Of a stretch of DNA of 64,000 nt, positions 1 to 10,418 are shown in pieces. The notes below the pieces were generated by a model, which worked only from the letters and a program-made list of their open reading frames with translations, made no database searches and was not told the origin of the DNA. The translations under genes and the position numbers were made by a program. The DNA lies in assembly GCA_009869945.1 (NCBI GenBank), contig WIXG01000002.1:310001-374000 (forward strand), read 5' to 3'. Position 1 is the first letter of the stretch. Each line of letters begins with the position of its first letter. This DNA comes from Mesaphorura yosii (Eukaryota > Arthropoda > Collembola > Poduromorpha > Tullbergiidae).

Positions 1-206
1 TACTTATTACTACGGATTCTATTCGGATTTTTCATCCCGTGTTATCTCTAGTCTAAAATAAGTTACCTAATCAAGTACCCATCTTTCATAAGGAACGAAG
101 CATAATCCCCTTTGAATCATAACTACCTGTGGTTTCAACCTAACGTCAACTGATTTCTTTGGCAATCTAATTTTTGGAATATTGAGGAAGCACGAAACGC
201 CTTACC

Positions 207-854
207 ATGAAACCAATACTTGCTGCGACTATCCTATTGCTTGCGATTTTCTCAAGTTCTACAGGTTAGTTACTTAGGCTAGTGTAATTGCCTTGTAATA
301 TAACAAACGTCTGTCCGTCTGGTATGGTAACTCTCGCAATTTTAAACACAAAGTTCCTTGAAATTCCAAAAGGATCAAATAGCTTACAAAATTCCGGTGT
401 TATTTAATACGTAGCACACTCAGGCCGTTGAAGGAGCCATCTACAGTTAATTTTCTGTCTTTACTCCTGGTCCAGACGATTTTTGTGTTTACTAGGTCAG
501 AGTACGTGTCCCGATGATGAAGAAAAGTTAAGACAAGTCTGCAGATCAATATGGGAACCGAGCATGGTAGATCGATGGAATATGAATAATGAGGTTCAGC
601 GTTTGGTAACAATAGCTGTTAACGAAGTTGTCACTTGTTCGGAAAGGATTTCAATAGGGACGTGCGTTGTTGTACATACATTGAAAGCGGCTCTCGAGGG
701 TCTTACCTTGCGAAGTATTATCAACAACTCTATCGATGCTGTGCAGTGCATACTGGATGCCACCACGGGCAATACTGCAGTTCGAGCATGTGTTACTACT
801 GTGGCTGCCTATTACCGAACTCCGATTGAGATTGCATCCCAAACAGGATATTAA
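207..854 (+). CDS. Small secreted six-cysteine protein, function unknown
   Basis: Two coding exons, 207-264 and 496-854, give 138 residues. The first exon encodes only a signal peptide (MKPILAATILLLAIFSSSTG, hydrophobic core at residues 4-15) and ends in phase 1 at a GTTAGT donor. The acceptor is the TAG before 496, and the joined codon is GGT. The mature part has six cysteines (in TCP, QVC, VTC, GTC, VQC and RAC), enough for three disulphides, and no membrane segment. I do not recognise the family. An even cysteine number after a clean signal peptide suggests a secreted, disulphide-stabilised protein, but that is inference. The start is the first ATG of the exon, with nothing in frame upstream that looks coding. 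Confidence 0.7.
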
Positions 855-2745
855 ACTGAAAGTGTAAAAGGATTTTAAGTTGCAAAAGGTTATAATTTTA
901 AATTCTGTATAGTTATTTGTTGATTAAACTCATTTCGGGTCATCATCTTCAGCAGCATCATACGTTTGAAATACCTCAAATATTCCTGGCATAAACGGTA
1001 CGTTTCAAGGAGATCATGGTTCATTGTGTTATTTTGAAGTATCCTGATTATTCTTCCATACGCTATTGCCATTAAAGTTTTAAAAATGCGGCACAATAGC
1101 AACAGCATATAATCAATTGCGGAAGTCTGCAACTGTGCAACTGTACAACTGCGTTTTTTGTGACATGTCACACTTTAACACGTATTTTCCCTAGTCCTAG
1201 GCGAATACATAGCGATTTACTATATAACCCTAAGTTAACCTAACCTGCCTCGTGAAAAGAAGATGGATCTAGCCTAAAAAGGCTACGCCTACGCGTGCGT
1301 CCGCGCCGCGCAGTTGCGCCTCGCAAAAAAATGTTGGCCTCCCACGGGAACACGCATGGGGTATTGATAGTGTCATGGTCAAGCTACGATACGACAGTTT
1401 TCTCGTAACAGTGGTTCCACACTGCTTGTCTCAGCCAGAAATATGAGACTTGTCGAGTTGCCTTTTGTCCTTTTCGGCCCGGCACAGCGAATTTTATGAT
1501 CCATTACATTTTTATGATGTAGAGACGAGACCACAGAATCGAGTCCCAACACCAAAAAGCAAGAAGGAGAAGGAGCATGGGCACGACAACAAGTTGTGTA
1601 AATATTACTAGCATTTGTAATTTCAGGGGCAGTCCGCTTTCGTCTTTTACTCTGTAAAGTTTGATACCTAATAAAGCCTTGTGCACTGAAAGTAAATCTC
1701 GAGACTGTGTTCACATTGCACTAATCTCTTAATTTCACCTCACTGTATTGTCATGAGAGAAATTTCAGATCGGACAATTCCTGCTTCTTTTTACCTGCAG
1801 TCTGCGTCTCCGTACGAATCCGTCACTCTCGCCCTCCGGAATTAGCTAAAACCGGCATTAGCCCGTGGAAGAAAATCCATAATTCCGGAATTAGTTAAAC
1901 ACGCTTTTAGACGGCGGAAGAGAATCCTAAATTCCGGAACTAGTTAAACCAGTTTTTAGCTGGTGTAAGGGACTCCCGAATTTCGTAATTTGGTAAATCC
2001 GGTTTTAGCTGGTGGAAGCGAATCCAAAGGGAACACAACACACACAATGAACAAAGAAAACAAAAGAAACACAGGAAACACAGGTGCTAGAAGGAACACA
2101 AGGAGCACAGGGAACTCAGATAACATAAGTGCCAGAAAGAACACACGCCTGTTGTTGGTGACAAAATGACGTCATGGGTGTGACAAATTTCAATTAACAT
2201 GTGAAATCCCACAGTCTAGCCGAATAGATTACAATTTTCCCTATACCTAACCTAACCACATGTTCCTTAAACCTGGTACACATTTCCAGAACCTGACTCG
2301 ACAAGTTTCCAAGTTTCCAACATCCCAAATGTAGTTTTAGATGGAGGTTTGAGAATAAGGTTTGAGGTTGAATTCTGCCTGAGGTTATCATAATTCCCTA
2401 TTACCTAACCCGGTTGTCCGCACGTCACTCGCATTAATCAGCCCGTCTGACCTCTACGACCTGACCCCGTCAGCCTGCCAGCCGTGAAGCTCGTGCTAGT
2501 TTCAGTTTCAAGACATGGCAATCGCATTTGCAATTTATCGTCTGACGTCAAATCCTTGAACTCTGCATGCAGAAAGTCTTGGGCTCGAGTTCAAGATGAA
2601 GGTTTAATAAAATCAACCATCCTTTCTAAAACATTTAAATACAAGTCACCAGCTTGAGTTTTGCATCATTCGTTATTTGCAAAATCTCAGAACCAAGAAT
2701 TTCGTCATCCTTTTGGAAGTATCCGCACTTTCGAATTTCTTCAAA
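855..2745. other. Intergenic, with one diverged tandem repeat
   Basis: No gene recognised. It holds the 49-bp tandem array at 1836-2031, followed by an A-rich stretch (about 2031-2145) with many degenerate GAACACA/GGAACACA motifs. Short open frames here show no recognisable domain, signal peptide or splice partner. Confidence 0.6.
1836..2031. repeat. Four-copy 49-bp diverged tandem repeat
   Basis: Four consecutive units of exactly 49 bp: 1836-1884, 1885-1933, 1934-1982 and 1983-2031. Each begins with a form of CCGGAATTAGTTAAA, has TTTTAG or CATTAG about 20 bp in, then GGTGGAAG or a variant, and ends near AATCC. Copies differ at many positions but keep the period without indels, which suggests an old array. 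The unit is not a multiple of three and no coding frame runs through it. Confidence 0.85.
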
Positions 2746-3394
2746 ATGTGGAACCATTTGCCGATTCTTCTTCTTGTGCTCGGCCTGCTTCAGCTCACTC
2801 AAGGTTTCCTGCCTTATCAATTCCACTTTTATCCAACTACTGCTCAGGTCAAGAAAATATTAATTGCAACACTCCTTTATTAAACTCGCAGGGACCAATG
2901 TAGCCACGACAATTTACCCAAGCTGCACAGGTACAGGCCTCCCAAACTTTTCATACGCCAAGGCTACGTTGCTGAACGCTGGATCCGGGACTTGCTCCCA
3001 GGCCCGCGTCTCCAACATACCCTGGACACAGACTGTCAACTGGTTTTATTACGACACCTACCCGCCTTCAGCTTGTGGCAACGCCAACCTTCCTGACGGG
3101 GACCAATGCTGCCACACTTCAGCCACGTCTACCATCACGTACTACAACACCGTCATTGTGCGCACGCTGGTGGCGTCGATGGCGACGTCAACTGGGAACG
3201 TGACTGCTGGCCCGTTTCTTGGTAAATCGGTCACATATGTGGTTACAGTTCCAGGTATCACCAGCCTCGACCTCAACTGTGGCACGGCGCAAGGATTGGA
3301 GGCGGAGGTGGGCTCAGTGGATCTTACAATCTCAGGTGGTCCAGTGTGCCTGAATGGAGGAATCATTCGAGAAATGTGCCCAGGTTATCACTGA
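2746..3394 (+). CDS. Secreted eight-cysteine protein, function unknown
   Basis: Two coding exons, 2746-2803 and 2892-3394, give 186 residues. Exon 1 is again 58 nt long and encodes just the signal peptide (MWNHLPILLLVLGLLQLTQG), with a phase-1 GTTTCC donor. The acceptor is CGCAG before 2892. The mature protein is Thr/Ser/Gly-rich, with eight cysteines including a CC pair near residue 81, aromatic WFYYDTYPPS and two N-glycosylation sequons (NFS, NVT). I do not recognise the fold. A later GT at 2848 would break the frame, so the earlier donor is preferred. It shares the exon plan of the gene at 207-854 but not its sequence. Confidence 0.7.
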
Positions 3395-4661
3395 ACCCAA
3401 AAAGTGTCTTGAAAGGATTTGAGCCTTCATTTCATTATTCATTGTAATCCCCAGAATCTATGACTATTTGATTCTATATTTCTATAACTATATATATATT
3501 TTTATAACTAATTCCTGGAATTTCAGCTAATTAAATTCGAATTGGGCTTTAATTGATCGAATTAGCAAATAACTTGTGTTTTGAATTAATCGATTTCAAC
3601 AAATTGCCAGTGACCCATATGGGGATTACGTAACACGACTATTTGGTGCCGACAACTAGGCGCGAGCACAACTGGGTGCGGGCATTTAGGCACATCGACA
3701 ACTTGGTGCACCGACAATTTGGCGCACTGATAACTAGGTGCAGAGACAGTTAGGTGCAACGATAACTGGGTGCACTGCCAATTAGGAGCAGCGCGCAGTT
3801 GTGTGGGACTGGAACACAACATCAGCTTTTGTTATTTGTCTTTGCTTTGGGTATCAGATTATGTAAATTAGGAAGGGCTCGTGGTAGCCTTATCTCATGC
3901 GAGTCTCAGATTAGGCAAATCAAAAACTCGAGTCAAAAGGAACCTTTTGAGCTCTTTCAAGAGCCGGATAGTTTACAACAAATTGTATTTACTAAATATT
4001 AATTATCTCGGTAATTAAATGTACAATTAAAATACTTCATTACAAGTAATCCTCACATAGCACATCTTTAGAGAAATCGAAATTTGGAGGAGCTCTAAAG
4101 TGAGGAGCTTCCATCATTACACTAACTTATCAATAGCCCTTCACTTAGACAACGTCAACACCACAGTGCCGTACGGTAACACTCCAGCAGCAACACATAA
4201 ACAATACAGTAACACTTACAAGACACTGCTCTACCATTGCGCTTATCCTAACAATTTTACCCAAATGTCCCTCAATAGCCGAACGAATGCCGAGCCAAAG
4301 TAATGCAACCGCGTTCAAAGACAAAAGACTATAAAGGAAGCGTCTCTTGCCTCCTTGCTTCATAGCGTGGTTTTGACTCTCAGTCGCTTGTAAAACTTCT
4401 ACTCCACTTCGCTTCGGTAGGAGAACTTCTGAGCTTGGAACATTGGAATTTATCTCAGTTTATTAATCAGTTCTCGACTAATTGGTAGTTATTAATCAGT
4501 GGTCAGATTTCAGGTTAGTTGTCTGTCTTTCGAAGTCTTATCCTATCGTGGTAAGTGAATAACAATACGCCTACGGCCTGAACTCCCTCAACTGGGATCA
4601 TGGAACGGATTGGGAACTGGACGGGCACTGATTATCCTAAACTATGTTATTTTTCTTACAG
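3395..4661. other. Intergenic and Tudor-gene 5' UTR
   Basis: No coding gene recognised. It contains the 16-bp tandem array (3645-3800). Near the end there is a probable non-coding first exon of the Tudor gene, ending at 4550 before GTAAGT; its intron runs to 4661. Confidence 0.5.
3645..3800. repeat. About ten-copy 16-bp tandem repeat
   Basis: Ten consecutive units with consensus close to GGTGCACCGACAACTA. Eight are exactly 16 bp and two are 14 bp, 156 bp in total. Every unit starts with GG and ends in AACTA, AATTT or a close variant. The 16-bp period excludes a repeat at protein level. No terminal inverted repeats or target-site duplications were seen. Confidence 0.85.
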
Positions 4662-4667
4662 TGAGCC

Positions 4668-6139
4668 ATGTCTCAATTGGAAGTCACGGGTTCAAATACC
4701 TCGTTAATACGTCTCGGACAGACATACAAAATGAAAATTACCAGCGTCAACTCGGCTACCAGTTTCGGAGTACAATTGCATGACTGGGAAGGCACAATCG
4801 ATTTTATTCAAGAAAGCTGTCAAAAATATGGTCCGGATGCGCCCCCTCTTCAGGCGAAGGATCTGCACGAGGGAAAACTATGCTTGGCACGCTTTGCAGT
4901 TGACAAAAATTGGTATCGTGCCTTTATTCGGGAAGTTCATGAGGAGATGGGATTGGCTACTGTGTTTTTCGCTGATTACGGCAACGTCGATGATTGCGAT
5001 ATTAAAAATGACCTGAAGGAGTGCCCCATCAGTGTGCTGAAGATTTTTCCACAAGTTATTGAATGTCAATTGGTTAATGGAAATCCTTCTGGAACTGGAA
5101 TGAAAAATATCATCAATAAGTTGGACGATCTTCTGGAAGCAGAAACTTACGTGGATGGAAAAGTGGTTAGAATTGTGGACAATCAGGGATGGTTGCTCAA
5201 CCAAGCAGGCGGAGATGGTCCGGTTGTGGTTTCAATTCCTGAACTAGACGGTAAGAAAGACCCGCTAATCGCTTATCTTAATTGACCAGACGCCCGGCCA
5301 GTATGTTTTGAAAGTTAAATCGATTCTTTTTTCTAGGAGTCGATTCGAAATTCATGGCGAACAACGCCAATGCTCAAAGTAGTAAGCAAGCTACTCAAGT
5401 GCCAGTGGTCACAGTAGCAAAGGTCCAAGCAACCTGCGGAGCCAAACCTGAAGTTGGAGAAAAAAAGGTCCTTATGAATGGAACTTCCGTTGATTTTCAA
5501 GAGGTGGATGAAGTTGATGGTGTAAGACAAATACAATTCCCTATTTATTTGTTTGGAGTGAATGTGTTTAACTTTTCACTGCAATGACCGCTCGAGTATC
5601 GAGAATCGAGTGGAACGAAAAGATAATCCAACGTAACGCAAAATTAGCAGGGCGGATCTCAACACGTTTCGCCTTCAATGCCAGTAGGAATCGACTATTC
5701 TTCAGCCTCTTCGATGCTTTTGGCGGCCACGGATGAACTTGCACGCGAGATCAGTCTTCTTAAGCAGCAAATACTAGACGTAGAAAAGAAGAACCCAGGT
5801 TGGTTTTCAGTACTGAATACAAGTAACCGATTCTAATCCATGGCTGTCACTGACATCTTATCTTTGCCTAAAATTCTCCATTTCTTTTTGACAGGTCCAG
5901 CAGTTCGAAAGATGACTCCAAGGGAAAGTGCTACAAGAATTCAGGAATGCAAAGCCGAATGCGTTCAGTATGACCAGAAGATAAATTTCCTGCTTGAACT
6001 TATTTCTGCGAAAGATTTGGCTGCGAAGAAAGCAGAAAAGGATTTCACCACTGATATGACACAAATCGAGAGAGCAGTTCGTGAAAAGGATGACGAGTTA
6101 GTCACACTTCGTGCCCAAGCCAAACTCCGTTGCACTTAA
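4668..6139 (+). CDS. Tudor-domain protein with C-terminal coiled coil
   Basis: Four coding exons, 4668-5250, 5337-5521, 5651-5798 and 5895-6139, give 386 residues with matching phases. A single extended Tudor domain occupies roughly residues 15-190. The core shows the usual marks: a WYRA motif at 82-85 and ADYGN at 102-106, the aromatic-cage region that binds methylated arginine in this family. A low-complexity linker follows, then a Leu/Lys/Glu-rich coiled coil over about the last 110 residues. Single-Tudor proteins of this kind often act in germline granules and the piRNA pathway; that role is inferred from the family. The ATG lies seven bases after an acceptor (CTTACAG), so a non-coding exon precedes it. 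It is convergent with MRRF. Confidence 0.85.
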
Positions 6140-6476
6140 TCTGCTTCCGATTATTCCGGTGATGCCTTTCTACAACTTTGCTGACTACTGCGGTGTTTGT
6201 AAATTATTTTACGGGGTTGTGTTGTTCCTTCAACCATGTGTTGGCTTTTTCGCTATATTTAGGAGACATTTGCCCACTCTTAATAATTGATTTGCTCTGT
6301 TGGACGTTTGATTAAATGTGTTTGAGTTTCTTTGTACTAAAATTGAGCAATCTGAGTCAGTTCATTCGCAATTTATTCAAAAATCATACCACATTCCGTG
6401 GCCAACCATGTTCCAAATAATAAGGGCATAAGGGCCTGTTTTATTCCTGATGAGCCGCTTTATTATTGCGCTATTC
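6140..6476. other. 3' UTR region between convergent genes
   Basis: This 337-bp stretch separates the stop codons of the Tudor gene (+) and MRRF (-). It must hold both 3' UTRs. An ATTAAA near 6311 may serve the + gene. Nothing else seen. Confidence 0.5.
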
Positions 6477-7681
6477 CTATTTAGTCTCAAGGAGTTCCTT
6501 CTGTTTCAGTACGACGAGATGGTCAGCGTCAGCAATGTAATTGTTCGTTAACTTCATGATCTGGAAAGCAAATTGCGAAATTAACTTCTATGCCTTGGAT
6601 TTCAATTCTCACCTTCACACGTTTCTGAGTTTATGTACCTGTTGAGTGACGGTGAACACCAAGTCTTGAGAAGTATCTTTTCTACTCCGAATTTCTTTGA
6701 TGAACCGATTCTGAACGCTTTGGAAATTTGTTTTGTATTTGACAAAAATGACTTTTGCGTTTTTTGCCAAGAATTCACGATGCTCACGCGTGACCCTGTA
6801 ATACAAAACACAACGTACTATAATTTGCTGTAGCTGCTCTGCATTGTTGAACTGGAGTGCTTACTTTGGCAGCGGCACGTAAATTGTAGTTCCTTCCTGC
6901 TGTGGATTCAAATTCATTCCAGACTCTTGTATTGCTTTGATCACAGCTTGACAAGCGTCAGGAAGAGATGCTAGATTCAGGACGACCAACTGCGGGTTCT
7001 TTCTCCCGATTTGGGCCAATTCCTGGAGTGGGTACGTCTCGCCTTCGAATTCGACTTCAAGCGTCTCTAAGGCACCTGTAGGAAGGCAATTTGTTTAGAA
7101 AATCACTTCAAACACAAAAATTGTCTCAAGAGAATTCTAGAGGAATGTTTCCGAAAATTGTTCTGGTAATTGTTTTTGGAGAATTGTTTCAAGAAACTTG
7201 TTCCAGTATATTCCTTCACCTTTCAACATATCTTTGGCCACTAACCTGACGCGCCGTGAATTGTCAGCTGCTGTGCGAATTCGTCTTTCATATTCTGCAG
7301 CAGGGTGTCCTGTATCGTTTTGAACTCCTCGACGTCCATCAGTTCCGCCATTTCATTTTCGTTGACGATAACAGTCTTCTGCTTATTCTTGGGCTTGTCT
7401 TTCGAGTGAGCGTTTCGCACTAGTACCAGTTGCGGATACGAAACGCTGCTAATGACTGGAAGCAGGGTGAGTATCTGCGCCTGAGTCTGAACATTCTGGT
7501 TCTGAGTGTTGCGGGCATAGCTGAAAATCCTCAGTGTACTGTAACTTGGAGCCTGGAGCCGGAGTTGAGTGGAGCCATGAGGCAGAATTCCACACACCGT
7601 AGGAGTTTCGATATCGAAGATCTTATTAATGTGTTGATGTCGGCATCGGCGCAGGTTTGTGGTGACCAATTTGGCTAACAT
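6477..7681 (-). CDS. MRRF: Ribosome recycling factor, mitochondrial
   Basis: Four coding exons on the minus strand, 7681-7246, 7075-6865, 6795-6639 and 6560-6477, give 295 residues with consistent phases. The product, with EF-G2mt, splits mitochondrial ribosomes after termination. The first about 95 residues are Arg/Gln-rich and poor in acids, as expected for a mitochondrial presequence. Family landmarks are GETYPLQELAQIGRKNP, the near-invariant NLNPQQEGTTIYVPLPK and VTREHRE, and the KLTNNYIADAD...KEKELL-like end in the last exon. A strong acceptor (pyrimidine tract then TTTACAG) lies 54 nt before the ATG, ending at 7736, so an upstream exon is spliced on. The 54 nt carry in-frame stops, so the ATG at 7681 is the start. 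See the ORF at 7844-8212. Confidence 0.95.
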
Positions 7682-7729
7682 GATCCAAGAAGTCTAAAGT
7701 CCAGACCAAGTCGCAGTGTACGCCAATTA

Positions 7730-8212
7730 AAGAATCTGTAAATGAAAAAGAAATGCAATACAGATTTTTAAAGGTAGGTTAACCACATCAAACTCAAGTA
7801 AACCTTAGCTAATGTTGCAAAATCTTGCCCTCCATGTCTTTACTTTTCCTACGCCTGCGCCTTCAGCCAAGCCCAAATTCCCAGCAGAGCCGTGAATTTG
7901 GGTTGAGCTTGCGACGATTTCATTCTCGTCACTGATAAACCCAACTTTCGCCGAATACTTGTGATGCTGCGCCTGAATTGCTTCGAGGACGCCTGCGTCG
8001 TGGTTTTTAGATCGACTCTGATTAGCCAAGAAAATCGGTGTGTTCCCATTATTCGAATACACGACAAATTGCGCAGGAATTGGGGCTTTGCCACTGCCTG
8101 CACTGATCTGCGCATGTGCCTCTGTGTCAGTTCGCAGTAAGCCATTCCACTCTAATTTTTCTTTAAGCACCAATTGCCAGAATGCCCTCAAGTCCTGAAA
8201 CGACAGCGACAT
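7730..8212 (-). CDS. Upstream ORF apparently on the MRRF transcript, unknown function
   Basis: An ATG at 8212 opens a frame that runs to a good donor (GTAAAG at 7843-7838) directly facing the acceptor before MRRF exon 1. Joining 8212-7844 to the exon starting at 7735 gives 123 codons, then Ile, Leu and stop: 125 residues (MSLSFQDLRAFWQ... start). The same mRNA would then carry MRRF 45-50 nt further on. Without splicing the frame stops at 7805 after 135 residues. Residues after about 95 are Gly/Ala/Ser-rich and the N-terminal half looks folded, with an amphipathic first helix. I recognise no family. It may instead be a non-translated leader or belong to an alternative transcript. Confidence 0.5.
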
Positions 8213-10418
8213 TGTTTGTTAGGAATTAAATCGGGCGCACACAGCACGCATGGGAAATCGACAAATCTGTTACAGCACCTGATGAATGAGTTTCGACACC
8301 TCCTTGTACCTCAAGTCAACCTCCTTCTTCTCGTTTACACTAATCAACTGCGACTGCGAATCGTTCTTGGACCACGAGGAGAATAATCTCATTTCCGGAT
8401 AAAGTACGGCACATATAATCCGAAAATAGTAGAATGACCACCCGAACGTAAAACGTAAACATAAAGCCGAGAAATCAATCTAGGATGGAAACCGGAGTGC
8501 CCGCCGCGCCGTGTGCGGGCATTACGGGACTGTCGCCTGCATCGATTTGTTTTCATTCTATTAGTAACCATGGACATCGACATGGACAAGGCTCAGCAGA
8601 CCCCAACCGGCGAGGTAATGGAATGAGACGAGACCGGTGCAGAGGACGAATCGGACTGTCTCAAAATCTTCAAAATCAGTCAAATCAATTCAGATTCGAT
8701 ATAACCAATTTATAGTGTGCTTGAAAGCAATGCAAAGATGACGGCCAATGAAAATGAAGGGTTCTCAAGTCAAGCGGCACGTCAAGTCCAAAAACAATTA
8801 TCCGTGCTGTTTGTATGCTAGGCACATTCTGATCACGGTGGCTGAAACAAAGCCAGAAACATGAGCTCTTTTAATTGTTTTCCCCTTCCAGCTTCCCATT
8901 TCGCCACTGCAACGTTTGCAGCCGTGCCGTGTCGTGCATTGTTACTGTTGCTGTTGCCTGTCCATTCTGCCTGGCTTGAAGCTTGATCCCTTTCGCATTC
9001 CTTCTGCCCGCGATGAGTGTGATGGTAAAGCTAAAGGTGGAATTGACTCAAATGCAGATGGTTTGGTTTCGAATTCAACGAGATGCGATGCGATCTGAAT
9101 CCGAATTGCATTTTTATTGCACACGAATGCTGAAAGCTGAATGCAGCACAACACAGAGAAAGAGCCCTTCGTGTGCGTTGCGTTGTGCGTGCCTCTGCTT
9201 CAAGTTCCAGGGGACAGCCTGCATACAGCACAATGTTTCAGTTTCAGCGGAGCATTAACAATGCAGGACTACACTGCTCTGCAATGCAACTGGAAACTGC
9301 AACTGAATCACGAACATTGAATGGTGACGGTGAACAGGCAGGACCTACTTTGCATTCCTATTTGGACTTGGAGTTGGAGAAAATGTGATCGTGATGGTCG
9401 GGTCGGTCGATGGTCGATGTTGATGGCTCAAAGTCTCATTTTCAGGGGGAGTGGAGCAGAGGCACTAAGCACGAAACAGCAGCAGAACAGTTACGTCGTA
9501 AAAATGAATTGCACATAGCGAGCATTGCAACCTCGCAGCGCAAGTGAGGTACAAGGCAAGGGCTCAACTCAATTTCCTTGAGGCTAGGTTAACAAACTGT
9601 TGACACGCATCACGCACTGACTGAATCCTGACTGGAAATTAGAAAGTCTGAGGTGCCAACTTGAAGTGCATCGTGTATTTTTTTTAAATTTGCAGTATTA
9701 TTGATTGCATAATTACATTACATTCATAGCACTTAAACAGGAAGAAACTAACCCAACGTGCATAGAGTAGGCGCACCGAAAATATTACCGAAGAAGCTGA
9801 ATCAGACAGCAAGCCAGAGACGGAGAAAGTGTAAACAGTGAAAGACTGATATAAACTGATAATCACGCTGTGCTGCTCTGTGAGAGTTTATCGGTGCCGG
9901 TGAACTCATATCAGTGAATACAAGTTCCGATGTAAGTACAAGGAAATGATTGAATAGCGTGCATTTTAGCGACGACTTTCGCACTTATTTGTGACTCTCA
10001 TTGTGATGTGATCTTGTGCGAAGCAATTGGACGAATAATTTGATATACTGCTACCGCGAAGGCTTTGGCTACGCTGAAACGTAAGTTTAGTGTTCACTTC
10101 TATTCAGACTCCTTTCTAATTATTCCTAAGCGAAATTATGCATGCGCACCAAAAGTGCATGATTACTTGCTTGACCTAGATCCAAGTCGGGCTTGGCTTT
10201 TGATACCCACGCGTTTTTTAAATTTTCAGTTCGGTGATTTTACGTCAAAGCAGTAAATCATAAAAAGCAGTTAATCATCCAAGCTTTGACCCTTTATGCA
10301 CAATTTGCGCAAAAGCTCAAAGCGAATTGCGAATTTATGTTTTGCATTTTATGGGCATTTAGAATTTGGAACAGCGAATAATTAATTCTTGGATCCAACG
10401 TCATCAGCCTACTCAGAA
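8213..10418. other. Divergent intergenic region and Brinker-like 5' UTR
   Basis: About 2.2 kb between the MRRF transcription unit (-) and the first ATG of the Brinker-like gene (+). No coding gene recognised; short frames lack domains. It presumably holds both promoters and the 5' leader of the + gene. The codons just before 10419 include an in-frame TAA at 10383. Confidence 0.5.
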
